Positions 1 through 15,260 are shown, counted from the stretch's first letter. The stretch: DNA of 64,000 bases from Hoplostethus atlanticus (GCA_034670405.1 JAXDDX010000050.1:1042501-1106500); one strand, 5' to 3'. A program made the numbers and translations. Notes: generated by a model from the sequence alone, not told the origin.

Positions 1-2581
1 AATACCGAAAGGCAACAAGACATTCACCAACAAGACAGAATAATAGGTACACTATTGATAATTGAATTTGAACAAACATAGAAATCCAGAAGAAGGGATT
101 GAAAAACAAATCCTCCACACAGCCTTTGTAACTGAGCGCAGTGTAGAAGCTTTTATCCCTTTATTTTATTGATTAAAAAAATCCCAGAGGCACTAAAACA
201 CAGAGTCAATGATTAATGTCCCTCTCAGAAAAAGAAATTATATGGAATAAATTAAACTACTGCGGCAGCAAATTGAAAAATAAGAATGTAAATGAGCTCT
301 GAATACTTAATATCATAGAGAAAAATAGGCAATGAGGCCCAAAAATGATGAGGGATTGGCACAGAAACATGACATTAGCTCTAATGGCAAAGAGTAGATT
401 TTCTCTACTGTCAAAATTTAACTGTCGCATCTGATTTTCTGCCAGGTAAATGAATAATGGGGGACAATGTGTGGCAATTGAAAGAGCTAACCTTGTTCAC
501 AAGGTGACAGACATGGACTCATTGTGGCCTATCAGGGTTCCAAGTGTGAAATAAGAGAATAGAGAAATAATATCACTTCTGAAATACAATTATGAGGACT
601 AAGTCGTGATATTTATCAATCATATTATTTCAGTGCATAGGATTTTAAATTTCAGAAAGAAAGTTTTTTAAGTAGGTGGAGCATGAGGTGGAGCGCAGCA
701 ATTTCTTTCATTGACACAGATGACTAGAGTAAACGACGGCGGTATCCACTCAGCTCATGTATACAGTAATATTTGTCCTGGAATGGAAGAGAGATAAGAA
801 ATACCCGGTCCGTTGTAGCAATGTCTTTTCCTCCCAGTGCTGTACCCACATGGGAACAAACAAGCTCTTAGACAGTAGTTGAAATGCAGTTTTTGGGTGA
901 TATCCTGCCCCCACCCCCACCCACCACCCCCTCCCACGCTATAGTTATCCTCCAGAAGAGAGGAAAGGTGTGTACTGCATCAACCAAGGTTCTCTCAGTT
1001 GGAACCTTTAATTATAACTTCACAGTATCAGTTACAGCAACCTTGCACAGATGCTAAAACCCTCAGAGGCTTGGCTACTCTACCTTACTTAATCTGAGAG
1101 GGAAGCACTGAGACAGTACTGTACCATCAGCCAATTCAATCAGGAGCCAGGACGGAGCCACATCCTGCATCAGTGTCCAATCACAGCCCAAAACACAACA
1201 AGTCACATGATCTAGCTACTTAGCATCCTTCATCAACTCTTGTTTTCTTGTTTTTATTTTTTTGCATCCAATATTGTTATTTGCCTGTTCCTCCCAACCT
1301 CTCTCGTGCTCTCTCTTTCCAGAGGATATAGTGAGGTCTGTGCGTGCAGAGCTAAAGACGCTATAAAAATTGCTGAGGTATAAAATCGAAAGTGCTCAAG
1401 CTGTCTGCGAGTGGAATTGCTGGCTGGCTCAGGCCTGTTGGAAGTGGTGAAGGATCCCTGGCCAAGACCCGCCAATGTTGTAAATCAGAGAAAGTTCGAG
1501 CTTGTTTGTTTACATATTACAGGCTTTACAGTGGCCCTACTACAGCACACCAGGAGCTGTGCTTGGCCCAGGCTATTGTATGGCTCATAAAACTAAAGAA
1601 TATAATGATTGTGTGCAGCTAGAATCTGGGCACACCCACTCCTGTACTTGCTCACCAGTGATACTGTTTTTGTCCAGACGAGAGAACACTGTCATTATGT
1701 TACAAAAACAAACACTTGGGGAAAAAATGACAAGCATATTGGCGTTCTTTCTACTTCACATTTCATGTGGGAAAATGCGTTTCAGTCAGCAGATCATCAT
1801 CAGGGTCTGTTTTTGAACAGGTTTGTTCCAAAAAGAGACATTCACCATTTGAAAACATGATAGATACTCAGAAAATGATTGATAGTAACATTAACAAAGT
1901 CTTTGGTTGACAAAATGATAAAGCTTTTACATGTTGGATGTTGAAAGATGAACTTCAGTTAATGCATTTTTATTTTCAAGACTTTTGATATTCAGGGTTT
2001 TTTTTTTTTCAAAATGGTATAAAGCATTTTGGAACAGCATTTTTAAACTTGCATTTTTAAAAGAACAAGTAGCAAAAATGAGTGTCTTGTACATTATGTT
2101 GAAAGAACAAATGAGTACAAACCTGTACATACTTACAGTATACGTTACAGTATGTTTAAAATAAATAATAAAAGACAATCCTGTGACTTGAAACCAAATC
2201 GTTCTCAGTATTTTAGGAGTTACATCAACTCAGAAACACTTCTCCGAAACAGATAGGGCAAGGGTGAACGTTACAGTTATTCCTTCCTGTGTATAATCTC
2301 TGGTTGGTGCACTGTGCTGGTGCCCTAGCGTACAGTAAATTTAAAAAACATCCACTCAGGTGTTACAATGTCTTTCCAGGTGTACTGTGAGCCAAATCAG
2401 GTATCCTTAGGAGATCAAGCTTGCGTGCTATCTTATCAGCCCTTACAGTGGTATACATACAGTGGAAGTACACACAGCTGCTCATGCACACCCCGCTTAC
2501 AGGAGATCAAATGCAGGTCAGAATCTCTAACTCACTCTTGTTTGTAATCCATATGAGTGCCTGTGTACGTACATGTACAAC

Positions 2582-2585
<4 letters not shown>

Positions 2586-2617
<32 letters not shown>

Positions 2618-2639
2618 TGTGTGTGTGTGTGTGTGTGTG
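2586..2639. repeat. (GT)n microsatellite
   Basis: An almost uninterrupted run of GT dinucleotides with one GGG break near the middle. It is followed by a purine-rich GAGAGAGA-type stretch to about 2680. Confidence 0.95.
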
Positions 2640-4598
2640 GGAGAGCAAGACAGAGAGAGAGCGGGACAGAGAGGAAGAGAGCTCAAGCATTTTTGTGTGT
2701 GAACGTGTGTGTCAACAGCAGTGGTCTGGTTGTTTTGTGACAGTCATAGGCAGAGCACAGGAAATGCACCACGATGTGGCCAGTCACAGTTGAATCTCTT
2801 CACTGATAAGCATAGATTTTTTTTTTTCCGAGCATGTACTGGATTCTTAAGAGGTCCAACTCTTCAACATGCCGTATTGCATTTACTTGGGTTGGATCAG
2901 AGAAGTCCCCTGCAAAATGTCATAATTTTCCTATATTTTACAAGTTCATATGTATGGACAGAGAATAAAATGTGAAATTACACATGGTGTGGAGGTTGTT
3001 GTTGTTTTCATGTATGTTTTGTATCTTTCTTTTTAAAAAGAGAACGTGTGTTAGCACTGACCCTGAGCACTGACTACACACACATACACGCACGTGGATG
3101 CTCACACACACAGGCACACACACATTCACACAAAGAAGAAAAAAAATGAAGGATGGAGGAAGGTGACAGGTAAACAAATTCAGTGTCATATTCTTCTGCT
3201 GTCTTCACTGTGCCACTTGGCATTTTAATGGAAAGGAATCTGATGTAACATATAGTGGTAACTACAGCAGCAGCCTCGTACCAGAGGGGAAAACTTAACT
3301 CCTCAGACCTATGCATTAAACATATTGTAGAATAGAGTGTAACATTTATCACTGTCATTCCTAGAGAGTTTGTGTAAATTTAAATGCGCTCAAGCGTGCT
3401 GATTCCCCCCTCCACAATGTATGCGTACAATGCCACCCCAAAGCCCATTTTCCTGAAATCCTTCTCATTGTTCTGCACGACCATACCACCAAACAGCTAT
3501 TCATCTTTGGGGAATATGCTGTACAGAAATGTCTTTGTATGTGGACCTTTTTCTGTTGCAATGTTCCATGTTTCATATTACAGAATCTGTCTACCTATTT
3601 TTCATGGTATAATAAAAACCCTTAAATGAAGGAAAATATATCCGCTAAGATTGTGTATTTCACAGTAACACACATTTGTAGGGCGATTTCAGCAATATAC
3701 AATAGAAGAAAAGCTTTTTCTTTTATAGAGGTTATGTGTGATGATTTGTAGTTTTGTCATTTTAGAGGACAATTTAGTTTGCCATAATTTATTAGAGTTG
3801 CTGAAGGTTTTCGGTGTTTCGTTCTGACCTAAAGAAAAGAGTGTCGACCAGAGTAGGGCCTGAAGACAATTAAATGAGAATTTGTGGATTATTCATGGGA
3901 AGTACTTTTCCAGAATTGTGAGCTGGGGTGAAATGAAACAATAATGTCTTTAAGTGTGGAATATATTGGAAGAGTAGGGCATGGCAATACCAACTGACAC
4001 TTTGAACATTAAAATAAATTACCTAACCTTTACAACTTGCAGTGCCAAAAACAGGAAAAATGACAGATAATGGGTTATTATTCACTGAGAGATCCTATAC
4101 ATAATAATGATGTCATCAATAATGGCCATGATACCACAGCTCCTGCGGCTTTTAAAAAACATTTAAGGGAATTACTTTTTTTGAATCATCAGTCCAAGTC
4201 CAGGCCTCAGCCACTCAACTGGAAAAAAAGGACAGAGTCTTACAGAGAGAGAGAGAGAGAGAGAGGGAGAGAAAGCTGTAAGAGAGAGAATACGGGGAAC
4301 CGAGAGAGGAAGAAAGAAAAATGTGCCACATTATGTTTCTGGAAGCCTGTTACCAAACGGCACTCATGAGTCAATTTGCCAAATAATGCAAGCAGAACTT
4401 GACTGAGGGGGCACATCAGTACCTTTAACGTGTAAGGTTGTCAGTGGCCGGCAGACTACCGATATATCTCATCTGACAAATAATAGAATTATCCTGCAAG
4501 GATATACAGTCAGTGGTGGTCTTTTACCTTTGGCTGGGTTGTTGTGACCCCTCCTAAAGTAGAGGTCATAATGATGGGAGCCAAAAAGTTAAGCTTGT

Positions 4599-4601
<3 letters not shown>

Positions 4602-4631
<30 letters not shown>
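4602..4631. repeat. (CA)n microsatellite
   Basis: Perfect CA dinucleotide run of about 15 units. Confidence 0.95.
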
Positions 4632-4636
<5 letters not shown>

Positions 4637-6589
4637 AATATACACATGATGTTTCAATGCTTGTCACAATTCACTCTTGTCCTTTGTAATGAGCCCAACT
4701 CCTTTGCACACAAAGAGCAGGAGGCTCAACAAAGGACTAAACAGCTGCTTAATTCCAGCCTCCTTCTATGTGTGTATGTGTGCGTGCACGTGCACACACA
4801 AGTGGACAGGATTTGCACGCATTTACTTCTTTGCAAAATAAATGCGGTTTCTATGCAATTTGGTCTTTGTGTTGGTGCGTGAATGCATGCATGCATGTGT
4901 GTGCATACATGTGGGTGTCTCTGAGTGTGCCTGTAGTGTGATATCGATGCCCGCTTATGAGGGTTTCTTCATACATGAGCAGGTGTGTTTTTGTGTGGCT
5001 ATATGGCATCCCATCATTAATCTACATCAGGGCTCATCAGAGAGGAAAGAATGATCAAGCAAATGAAATATCTGGGCGTAGAGAGGTGACCAGTGAAAGA
5101 TAGTCACTTGCTCTGTTGTCCCCATAAGAGTATGACAGTAGGACCCACATGTTCCTCAATACATTGTTTTATTTTTTCTCAATGTATAGTTGCACTTTTG
5201 TGTGGCTCATATATTTGTGTTTTTAGTGCGCTGAAAGATTGTACACTTCTTATATGTTGCAATATTAAAATACAAGATTTTCATAATTTTGTTGTTACTT
5301 TCCACTGCCAACTCCTGATTGATAGCCTCAAACTGACCATAAATTTTAGAACACATTATAGCATATTGTGCATTTCAGTAAGGGTCATTTTCAGAAAGCC
5401 GTTTATTCTGCCACTGCAGAAAATCTTGAATAAATTTAATTGTCTGCATCCACCATCAGAAATGACTTTATGCATTTTGCTTCATAATTAAGAGCTTTCA
5501 CATCCATAAACTTAAATCACTGTGCACAGCTGTTGAGGTGTAATTAAAGCATTAAATATGTGAACGATCAACTCCCACTAAACAAGATGACACCAACACT
5601 CCCGGCGCAGAACTTAGAGGTGAACCGAGAGCTGCCTGGGTTTATCCTAGAACTGAAACTGAGGCTCCCGGAGTGTTTCTCTCTTCTTCTGTTTTCTCAC
5701 TCTCAGATGTCATTCCCATAAATCTGACTGGGTCGCCTCGGCACAAGCAGCTGAACTGATGCTAACACCATTAGCTGATGATTTAATGATACTATAGATG
5801 AGGACAGCCATCCTCTCTCTATCATTCTCTCTTTTTTCATCCCCGCCTGCTGGCTAAGGATACAGTGGATCTGTGTGTTTTTGAGGACGAGGGTGGTGGC
5901 GCTCGTATCTCATCTACCTCCATTACACCAAGGTCACTCCGTTGCTTTTCTTAATGTGATCAGGGAAAGTGTCACTTTTGCAGTTCTGTGGCAGTAAATA
6001 AGAACTGGCTCTAATTTGAATGTAGTGTACCAGAGGCCCTTTATGGGTTGTTAATTTAGTGTTTAAATACATTTAACAGTTGAGAGAGAGTACTGATTAG
6101 GCCAGCTCTCCAAGTGAAGACTATTTTTTCCCTCCACTATTTTCAATGCCTTGCTATACATTATTGCTATTATGCAATTGATTAATGCCGTGATCATTTT
6201 AATTAAGAGGAACTTCAAAGGCAAAGTGGAAAATACTAAAATGATTTTCTCCTTTAATTTAAATTTTTTTAAACAAATGAAGGGTTTCACTTCAAAACAC
6301 TACATATCCATTTTCTTTTACCTGAAATTCATCAGGCAATATATCTCTATTTTGCATGTATAGATCTTACAATTAACTGCCATAGCAACGCATAATGTGT
6401 TTTACTTTCATACCACCAATGATTTTGTAAGACTACTTTTTTCAAATGTGGATATCTCATTTTTAAACAAAACTCTTCAAATGGCCAACATGATATAATA
6501 TAGAACTAAAACTAAAGGCATCTTTAACAGTGACAAATCTAATGTGTCAATTAATGTACAGGTAAACTGACATGTGGCTTCATTTGTTC

Positions 6590-7060
6590 AGCCATGCCCA
6601 AAGGACAGCCTATGATTGCATGGACCTCACCATGAGCCTGGCAGCAACCACTGATAAAGTCCTTGGGTTTTCATTGTCTGTTATTATTTTTCTTTAACTC
6701 AACACTTTCACCCACTTCCTCCACCAACCGAGAGCAGACGGTAACCATGAAAGCCAATAAGGCCGACCCAGCCACCTCCACACTACAGATTTCTCCTGAC
6801 ACCTAACGCCAGTTATGAAATTGGGGGATAAGTTAATGTGTCACAGTAGCATTGATTTTTCATTTGCTTCCCGCTGCCCCGAGTCCCAGAGCTAGCCCAG
6901 TCCTTTCCTCCATGCTTCAGGATGGATTACTGTGGCCCCAGTAGAAACAGAGCACCGTGGGGTGACAAGGGAGCCAATGTGGTTGTTCATGAGAGGTGCC
7001 ACACCTGATTACAGGTGACACCATGCCACAGTCATCTGCTCTGTCAGGATAGCATCAAAT
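6590..7060. promoter_or_regulatory. candidate conserved non-coding element
   Basis: Complex, non-repetitive sequence with balanced base composition inside otherwise AT-rich, low-complexity DNA. It contains many short transcription-factor-like words (for example GGATTA, CACCTG, GATTACAGGTGAC) and no open frame of interest. Conservation cannot be seen from one genome, so this is an impression from texture only. Confidence 0.22.
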
Positions 7061-9068
7061 ATTCAAGATCACTTCCTTGTCCATCACAGTTTTAACTTAC
7101 TGTATATCTGAATAGGCCCATTAACATTGAGATTTTTTAAATATTTCACAACATTCAATTATTTCATTACATGAAACACATACTGTATGAACTTTAGTAT
7201 TTATATTTATTTATATAATGTTGCATTTTTTCTAGAAAATTTAAGTATCATGTATATTACATATCAAAACTATAGATAAATGAAAATAAAGATAACTTGT
7301 ATTTCTATCACATATTTAAGTACAACACTAATGGTGTATGGAACAAAAGCGTCTTCTATAGCTGGGATAAAATGAGTGCTGCAAGAAATCTGTGCCGGGT
7401 CCCTACAAAAGGAAAAATACGCTCACGTAACAACAACACGGTGCTCAATGAGCTATGTCCTCAGTTCCATATGAGATTGGTTAATACAAAAGCTTGCTGG
7501 TGAAAAACATTGTCCTGCTCGCAGTGACAAAGACAAAGTGCCTCTGTTTGGCGTACGCGAGTCAAAGGGACAGGTGACGACAGGGAGGGAGACCAGGGAG
7601 GGAATTTGAATTTCACATCTAGGAGGAGGCAGCACGTCATTAAAAACCCTAATTTCAGTGTCAGGTAGACTTACAGGTGATCCATCATCTTGTCAGAAGA
7701 ATTTTATTTTATTTTCAAAGGAGTTCAAAGCAGCCTTTCCAGACTTTTCACTTCCGTTTCAATTATATTTAAACACAATTAATAGAAAAGTCTAGTTCTA
7801 TATGTGTGATCGGGAGGATATTTACATACCTGCTCACTCAAGTAGATCTAAGGGGGAAAAATTCTTAACACAACTAAATACTAAACATTTTGCACAAATG
7901 GGAAGGCAAATCAAGCACATTCTCAATCAGCAGAGTGTAATATAACTATATTAGAAATAACTGATGATAGTTAATGCCAGGTTATTGTTCCAATTTTGCA
8001 GTTTGCACAGGTGGCTGCTACACTGCTCTCCATATACCACCAGCAAACTGCATATCAGCACCCATGAATGCCATTTATTGGTACATTTCTAAATGTTAAC
8101 GCCTGTCAACTCCAATCTTTCCAAAAGAGCCTCTTGCGCTCGGGAAATAAAAAGCATCGGAGGGGACCTGAGAGGAGGACACACGTTAACCCAGATAGGC
8201 TGTGACAAAACACCATTACCTTCTCCTGTTCACACAGCAATGTACAGGACAGCTAATGGTCCCTTGTCCCTGAGAGAAATCCATCTAAATGAGAGATACT
8301 GATGCTGTGGTCTCACACTGTGGGTTCTTTGAACAAGCGCTGCAGCCTTAAGATTTTTATGTTTCTGTAATGAACGGGCTAGGCTATAAATCTGCACTGA
8401 AATTTATTGAATTTATAACTACTGTTTATTGTCTTGATAGCTGAGCTGCTATTTAGAGTTTCTTTATATTTGAAACTATCTATCCTGCACATGCTCCAGG
8501 TGTACAGTACATGTATGATCTCCTTTGATGAGGGAAATGCATGCTGTACTGTAGGTTATTGTCAAATCCTCAAATCCCAACCACCCTCCAGTCTGTAGAT
8601 GGTAAATGGTAATAGACCTCAGATGGATGTGACACCAGCAGTCCAACCACAGTGTGATCCTGGTAGTGTTGTAACATGGATATATAACCACCGCCGTCCT
8701 TACATCAGGCTCCCTAAATGGACAAAAATGCCAGGGCAGCAAAAAATAGTGAACAAACCCAAAGCTTCATTAGCAGAGCCCTCCCAGCATGCTTTGCGAT
8801 GACAAATGATTGACTTGGAACAATATCTAAGGCGATCAGGATAAAGTACCAGCCATTTCAAGGCTCAGCAAAATTCTAATTCTAATTAGACCTTGCACCA
8901 CATTCCAAATAAAAATGGGTCCCTAGGTGGTTTACCCTATCAGGTGTCTCTCCCAGACCACTGAAACAAAACGAATAAAGAAAATGATTAAAGCGATAAC
9001 AAAGGCATAAAATTCAAATTATAGCAGCATCACATCTGGGATCTGTATGTCACTGCACTACCATTTCT

Positions 9069-9070
<2 letters not shown>

Positions 9071-9099
<29 letters not shown>
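9071..9099. repeat. (TC)n microsatellite
   Basis: Uninterrupted TC dinucleotide run, followed by a short CA-rich stretch to about 9140. Confidence 0.93.
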
Positions 9100-9103
<4 letters not shown>

Positions 9104-10299
9104 CTCACTAGCCCGTACACACACAAACACACACACAAAAACACGCTCACACACTTACCCACACACAGCATTCCATTCTTTCTGCATGAGGGCAATCAAA
9201 GAACAGAAGAGAGACGGAGAGCAGGGGAGAGAGTGAAAAAGAAGGGAAATTAAAAGGTAGAGAGCGAGAACGCAAATAGGCTCTCAGCTTTAAGGTTATT
9301 AATGACTCCTCAAAAATGTGCGACTTTTCCAATCTCTCTGAGAAGCGCTTGAAGGAGCCTGCAGATGAAGCTGACCTTCACAATGTTCTTTGGTCTTTAG
9401 TTAAGAAATTCACTCACCATTATGGCATCATTAGGGAAACAAGGATAAAATTACTCCATGGTTAATGACCTATAGGATCCCCACCAAAATTTGTTTCAGA
9501 TCTAATAAAACTGCGCTTAACACACTTGAATGAATTATGAGGACTGCTACGCAGGGTATTAAAATGTGGGGAAATAGATTTTCTGAAGCTAGGAGGACTG
9601 GACTTTTCAAATCAGATAGTAGAATGGAATTTTCTGGGCAATAAATTCTACCATGTCTCAATTTCATTTTTTTTTTCTACCAGAATTTTTCAGGCTATGA
9701 TGGAATCTGTGAGTGGGATGGCCTCTAAAAATTCATTGCCAATTGCCGTCTCCTCCTCCATCCCCTTAAGGTAGATAGATTGATGGATGAATGGCTAAAT
9801 GGGCAAATAAGTGGAGAAAAGTATAACCGAATGAAAACTCAATGTATGATGGAAATAAATGATTAGATACACATATAGATACTTAAATATCCCAGAAGGC
9901 ACAGCAAAGAAGTGAAGGCTCGATAACTGGAAAGTACCTTTAAAAACACGACCTATCAAAATCTGTAGTTTTGATGCTGATCATCTCATGTGTTTACATT
10001 TTCTTTGGCTCGCTGCCAGGTTTAGTGTATGCCAAACTGGTAATTAACATAATGTAGGGCCACTTCAGAGGACACACAAAAGTCATTAGGGAGTACAATA
10101 TAAAGCTGCAGGCTATTGGGCCTCTACCATACATAGCTTGTACACGTGCATCCACACACACACACACAGCCGTGAAAGTTTGGATATAACACACAATAAA
10201 AACTATCATGAAGTAACATATTTCTGCCAAAAGGGGGGAAAAAATGCCATTTTAAAGGCAGCATTGGTTTAGCATGGGTTGGTTGCAGCCCCTGAGAGG

Positions 10300-10500
10300 G
10301 GGTTTGTGAGCTAATGGCATTTGCTCTCTTTAAACTTTAATCTTTCCTATTAATTCCCTGCAACTGGAGAATGTGCGAGAGTTAATGTTCCATGAACGTG
10401 TTTCTCACTCTGCAATCTCTTCAAGCTAATTACCTTCAGGTGCTAAATGGGGGGAAATTGCAATCCATTTGGAAAGGAGAAATTTCCCCTCCCCTTTGCC
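10300..10500. promoter_or_regulatory. candidate conserved non-coding element
   Basis: Dense homeodomain- and forkhead-like words (TAATTA, ATTAATT, TTAATG, CAGGTG) in non-repetitive sequence, with no open frame. The texture is like deeply conserved developmental enhancers; conservation itself cannot be judged here. Confidence 0.25.
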
Positions 10501-13500
10501 TATGTAACACTGTGGGTGCAGTTAAAAAGAAAGAAAATCAAACATAAGAAGCCAGGTCTGGAGTACATTTAATCAGAAATAGACAGCTCCGCGTCCAGCC
10601 CTGATTGGCTCTCCCGTTCCGAGGTAGCTTTGGGACAGTAAATTGCTTCCTGTATTTTCCCGCCTCACTGGTTATTTTGCAGGTCACTTGGAGGTCAGCA
10701 GGTGCAGCGGTGGACAAAACCCTGAACAGATGTTTGATTGACATGGATCACACAGATTGGCTATCAAAGTCTTGTGATGAGAAAGGAGAGGTACACTGGG
10801 TGGCCATTTTGAAGGGTAAACACCAAGGAGATATCGACGAAGACGCACTCTAAAAATATGCATTATGAGCAAATTAAAGTGCATAATGTCAACACAACAG
10901 ATTCACGCTTGCTTGTACGGAACATTAAATCTTTAGGAATGACGTGGTACTCGTCAATGACACAATCAAGTTCCTAGTATACAAGTGGTTCCCAAGTCAA
11001 TCATTAATCAGTAACGCAGTATGAACAGGATCATTTCAGACAAATAGCTTTGATAAGTTCCACCTTCAAGGGCTACCCTGTGGAGGAGGGCTATGTGAAG
11101 AGGAAGTAGAGAGATAGGGTCAGGGTGGGTGAACAGTGGGGGTTCCTCACTCTCCTCAGAGAAGTTTGGAGCGTGGAGGGTCACTTTGTCCCCTGTTTGA
11201 TCTTTGTCTTCAGATGACACAGCAGGAAATTAAAGATGAAAGGGGTTCTGACTACTGTCTAATAATCACAGAGGCAGAATGCCCTCCAATGCTGCCCCAT
11301 ATCCGCTCTATATATGTGGGATGGTGGGTGATCCTCTTCCTCCTTTATTCAAATGCCAGTTTGGGCAGCACACACAGACCTCTATTGGATTAGCTAAGCC
11401 CTTTTGTAAACAGTGTAATCAAAAGAGCAGGCTCATCACACAACGTCAACCTGTTATTAATACAGCTTTATTTGTTTTTCATAAAAAGTGACAAAATTAA
11501 CATTAAAGTAAAAAATGCATGTGAACATTTACTGTTTCAAAATGTTTTGGAAAAGCTTTTTACTCCTTGCAGACGTCTTTTTTCACAATTAGAGCAATAT
11601 ATGCAAAATACATTATCACAATAATGAGTCGTCAATGGTATTTTTCATCGTCATTACAGACAGTAGAGCAAGCTGTGTTTAATTCATCATTGAATACATT
11701 TAATGAGCATAGTTTGTAAGAGATAATATGATTTGTAACAAAGAAGTCTGATTCTAATTTATCTTACTACTTCTAATAATTCAAACAAAACAGAATCCCC
11801 GGTATGATGTACAATGAAAAAAAAGGAGCAACTCACATTTTTTCCCGGCCATATTTCTTGCGGGTAATAATAAATGAATTAGTAGTGGGGAGTACTACAA
11901 ACACTCCATATCTTAGACAAACACTCGTAGTGACGGCCCTAAGCTCCCACTGTGTTGAGGAATCTCCTACCAACAGCACTCCCTCCCATTTATCTCGGTG
12001 GCTGAGAGCGGGAAAAGAGCACAGGCTGGGAGGCTGGGAGAACATCAAAAGACGAGCATCGCAGATAACTGCAGCTCTGTTATTCTAGAGCCTCATGAAA
12101 AACACCTCCATGCTGGTAACTAAAACCCAAGAAGCAAGATAGCTTGCTGGATTGCACTCTGTGTGGCCTTTTGCTTGATCATTTCATGTTGCTTGCTCGA
12201 AGGCATAAACCCAGATACTGCTGATGGTGTTTTTGTTCGTTTTTTTTACATTTTGTTTTCTGAACCACTGTTACTGTAATACATTTTTTCTATCTTCCTA
12301 AAATGCCAAAGCTATTTTGTTAAATCATTTAAGGTGTTATGGTCGTCGAATGGCTCAGCCAAGTAGCATCCCTGCGTAGTACTGAAAGGTTATTTTCTTC
12401 ATGAACACTTGAGGGTCCACTGATCCCTTGCAAGTGTCTGTTGGAAAATGCATTGACATTTTATATGAATGGAAAAACCCTCCTCAATTGACTCCCTTTC
12501 ATTGCTCTTCAGGTTTCAGGTCATTATACCCGCAATAGAGGGACCACTCAACCTAGTTTGGTATTACCTTTGAGAAAAACCTTATGCTACTTCACTTCCT
12601 CCATTCAAAAATTTGCTTTCCAAGTGGAAGGTCTAAACTCTTGACCTGATGATTGTTTTGAGCATGTGTACATGTTTATCCTGTTTAAGCATCATTGGTC
12701 ATTTTTATAGCTTTTTAGTAAAGATGCATCATTCATATAAATACATTAATTACAATACATTTTGCAAAATGTCACTTAATGGAGAACAGTTTCCTAAAGT
12801 TTAAGATTCATATATATAAGGATAATATCTGGAACCAGAGGCAAGTTACTTCAAAGTAAACTTTCAAGGTGGGCTTTGTCAAACATCTATGTGTATAAAT
12901 ATTTACGTGTGTATACATACACACACATGCATACACATCTGTCTCAATTTGGCAGAGGTGGAAAAGAAAGTGGAAGCAAAGTTTCTCTGATCAAGCCGTG
13001 TTCAGATACAGTCATAAGCACCAATCTCTAGTGACACGTCCATTCAATGCAAATGCTACACCTGCCATGAGTTGTAAAAGCTTTTGCAATTTCAGTGAAA
13101 ACAGGGTTCACATCATTTGGAAAGGTAGACTTGCCATTTCACGCACCAGTATCCAAGCTATCCGTAAAGACCTGGAGACATTCCTCGTCAGGATTAGAAT
13201 TTTACAATCACCAGGAAAACGACCTCATCCGAAAATGTTCACCCTTTCCCCCTCTATTCTTACTTTGTCCCACAAAATGTTCACTTTTACTACCCACATT
13301 TTCACGCTAATCTCTCATGTTTTATCCACAATATATGCTATAACAGAAATGTTGAGCTTACCAGTTTACATTACATTGTTTTCAGTCCTATAAATGCCAC
13401 TATGAATCCTGAATAGATAATTGCCAATCAAAGCAGTAAAATTAAGTATAATAATAAAATTCAGGTCCTTGTCAGTGTTGAAGAGACCTGTGATATTGAG

Positions 13501-14951
13501 ATGGTCAAAGACTGTATGGATGGTAGCTGGCCAGGCTTCCCAGGCCAGTCAGGCTGAGTCGGCTTAGACTGATAACGTAGGTAATGGTGTTTCTGGAAGA
13601 GTGGGGCCAGATGAAACACCCCACATGGACAGATACCACAGGCATACTGGCCTCTTCTGTCGGAAAATTTCATTTTTTCCAGCAGGAAGCCATGAATGCT
13701 GAGGCTGAATCCAAATCCGGTTTTCCGCACTTTATCAGCGTGTGGCCCACCAAGTGGGGAGATGGTGGGGGAAGTGGAGGGCTGGGGGGGTGATCCACTC
13801 AGCCGAGACCCTCCACTTTAATCCAATTTACAGCCTCCCCCAGCAAAAGATAATTACAACCCTTAAACCAGCTAGGAGAGGGGTAGGAAGAAAAGGCCTC
13901 ACTCACCCAAACTGTGCCTCTGGCCCCTGAAGTCTCCACCTAGAGAAAGAGAAGAGAGGGGGGGCTCTGTTAGCAGAACTCAAGCAAAGGCATTGTGACA
14001 AACTAAGAATGTGTGTAGCTAATGAGGCAAAGTGATTTTTTTTTTCAGCAAATGGATGCCCGCTGGGGAGTGTTAGAATGCACCCCAGGACTTGTTTGCT
14101 CATTGATGTTCAGCACAGATGTAGGGGAGGTGTATTTTAGGTTGTGATTTCAATAAGGGTGTGTGTACCTCATGAATCAACGCACATCTGAAGAAATGAA
14201 TGTAGAGCTGTCTGAAATCTGTGGTCAGCATTTTGTATTATTAGTGTTTTATTAAATGTGCAGTTTGCTCAGAATTTAAAACACCATTGATGATTTGTGT
14301 ATTTTTGATATTGCCCTTAGTGTATTTTTCTGCAAAATGTAGTGAATGTTTGCAATAAATAGATACATTTTTGAAGGAAAAAACATTTGCCTGCTATAAT
14401 CATTGCAGTCACTGGATGTTCTAAAATGATGCTTAAACTGGGCCATTCTTTTTTGGACTGCATCTTTTTCAGAGGTCTTTGAAGTGAAAGTGAAGGAATG
14501 GGGTTAACTTTTGCAAAAGAATGTGAAGAAATAATAATGAAGGGGCTCACAGGGGAGCGGAAACGCTGGCCAGTCCTAATTAATAGAAGGAGAGACACTC
14601 CCAAAGTCTCCCATTCACAAGCTCACAATGGAGTTCTCCACCAAGCAGAACCTGGAATGGAATATGGGAGGAGTGAATGGAGACGGGGTAAAAAACCTCA
14701 AGCCCTCATTCTTTGCACCCGTCTTTCTTATTGTATTTCTATTTTATAGCGTTCACCCCAGGCATATAGTCCTATAGTCTATGTTCCATTCAGTGAAACT
14801 GTGTTCAGAGAATCCCACTGGTCAGTTTTGTAAATATGGGTGCTGGCAGCGCATATAAAAGGATGGCAGGATGGCACATTTCCAGGATCAAACGTAGGCC
14901 TCTCCTTCTAAGATGCTCCTTCGAATATTATTCAAACTCCCATTGCTGCAT

Positions 14952-14957
14952 TCTCTC

Positions 14958-15002
<45 letters not shown>
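14952..15002. repeat. (TC)n microsatellite
   Basis: Long TC dinucleotide run with a single A interruption near its start. Its complement, a GA run, lies at 15384-15413 on the same strand, so the two could pair as a hairpin across about 380 bases. Confidence 0.95.
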
Positions 15003-15006
<4 letters not shown>

Positions 15007-15256
15007 GGTGCATAGGAATAGCTGGAGTCAAGGGCATTGGTGCAGTCTGGAAGGTGGGGGGGGCACTTATTTTGCCACAAGTCAAGTCAAGAGAGGAGGG
15101 GTTTGTGAGGGGCAACAGGAGAAGTGTGGACCCACCTGCCACTGATTATCCTCCCAGTTAGAGGGTTTAGTCTTGACCTCTGAACTTCAGAGCCGCCCCA
15201 CACCACTAATCTGTTAATTAACCGAGAAATACCCTGGAAAAACTTTGAACAGCCTT

Positions 15257-15260
<4 letters not shown>

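Larger units (their letters stand above)
1..8700. other. gene desert, left part
   Basis: No frame here shows coding character: the short open frames lack splice context, recognisable motifs or family resemblance. The stretch is AT-rich and holds a GT microsatellite (2586-2639), a GA run (about 4241-4266) and a CA run (4602-4631). Around 6590-7060 the sequence becomes less repetitive and more balanced in composition, see the separate candidate element. Otherwise I see nothing to annotate. Confidence 0.6.

Noticed and set aside
5093..5491. 132-codon open frame on the plus strand
   Set aside because: Low-complexity, cysteine- and phenylalanine-rich translation typical of AT-rich DNA, with no homology recalled, no splice context and no start support.
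12998..13393. 131-codon open frame on the plus strand
   Set aside because: The translation contains repeated TLS/FT words from sequence such as TTTTCAC and shows no domain. An overlapping frame is equally open, as expected by chance.
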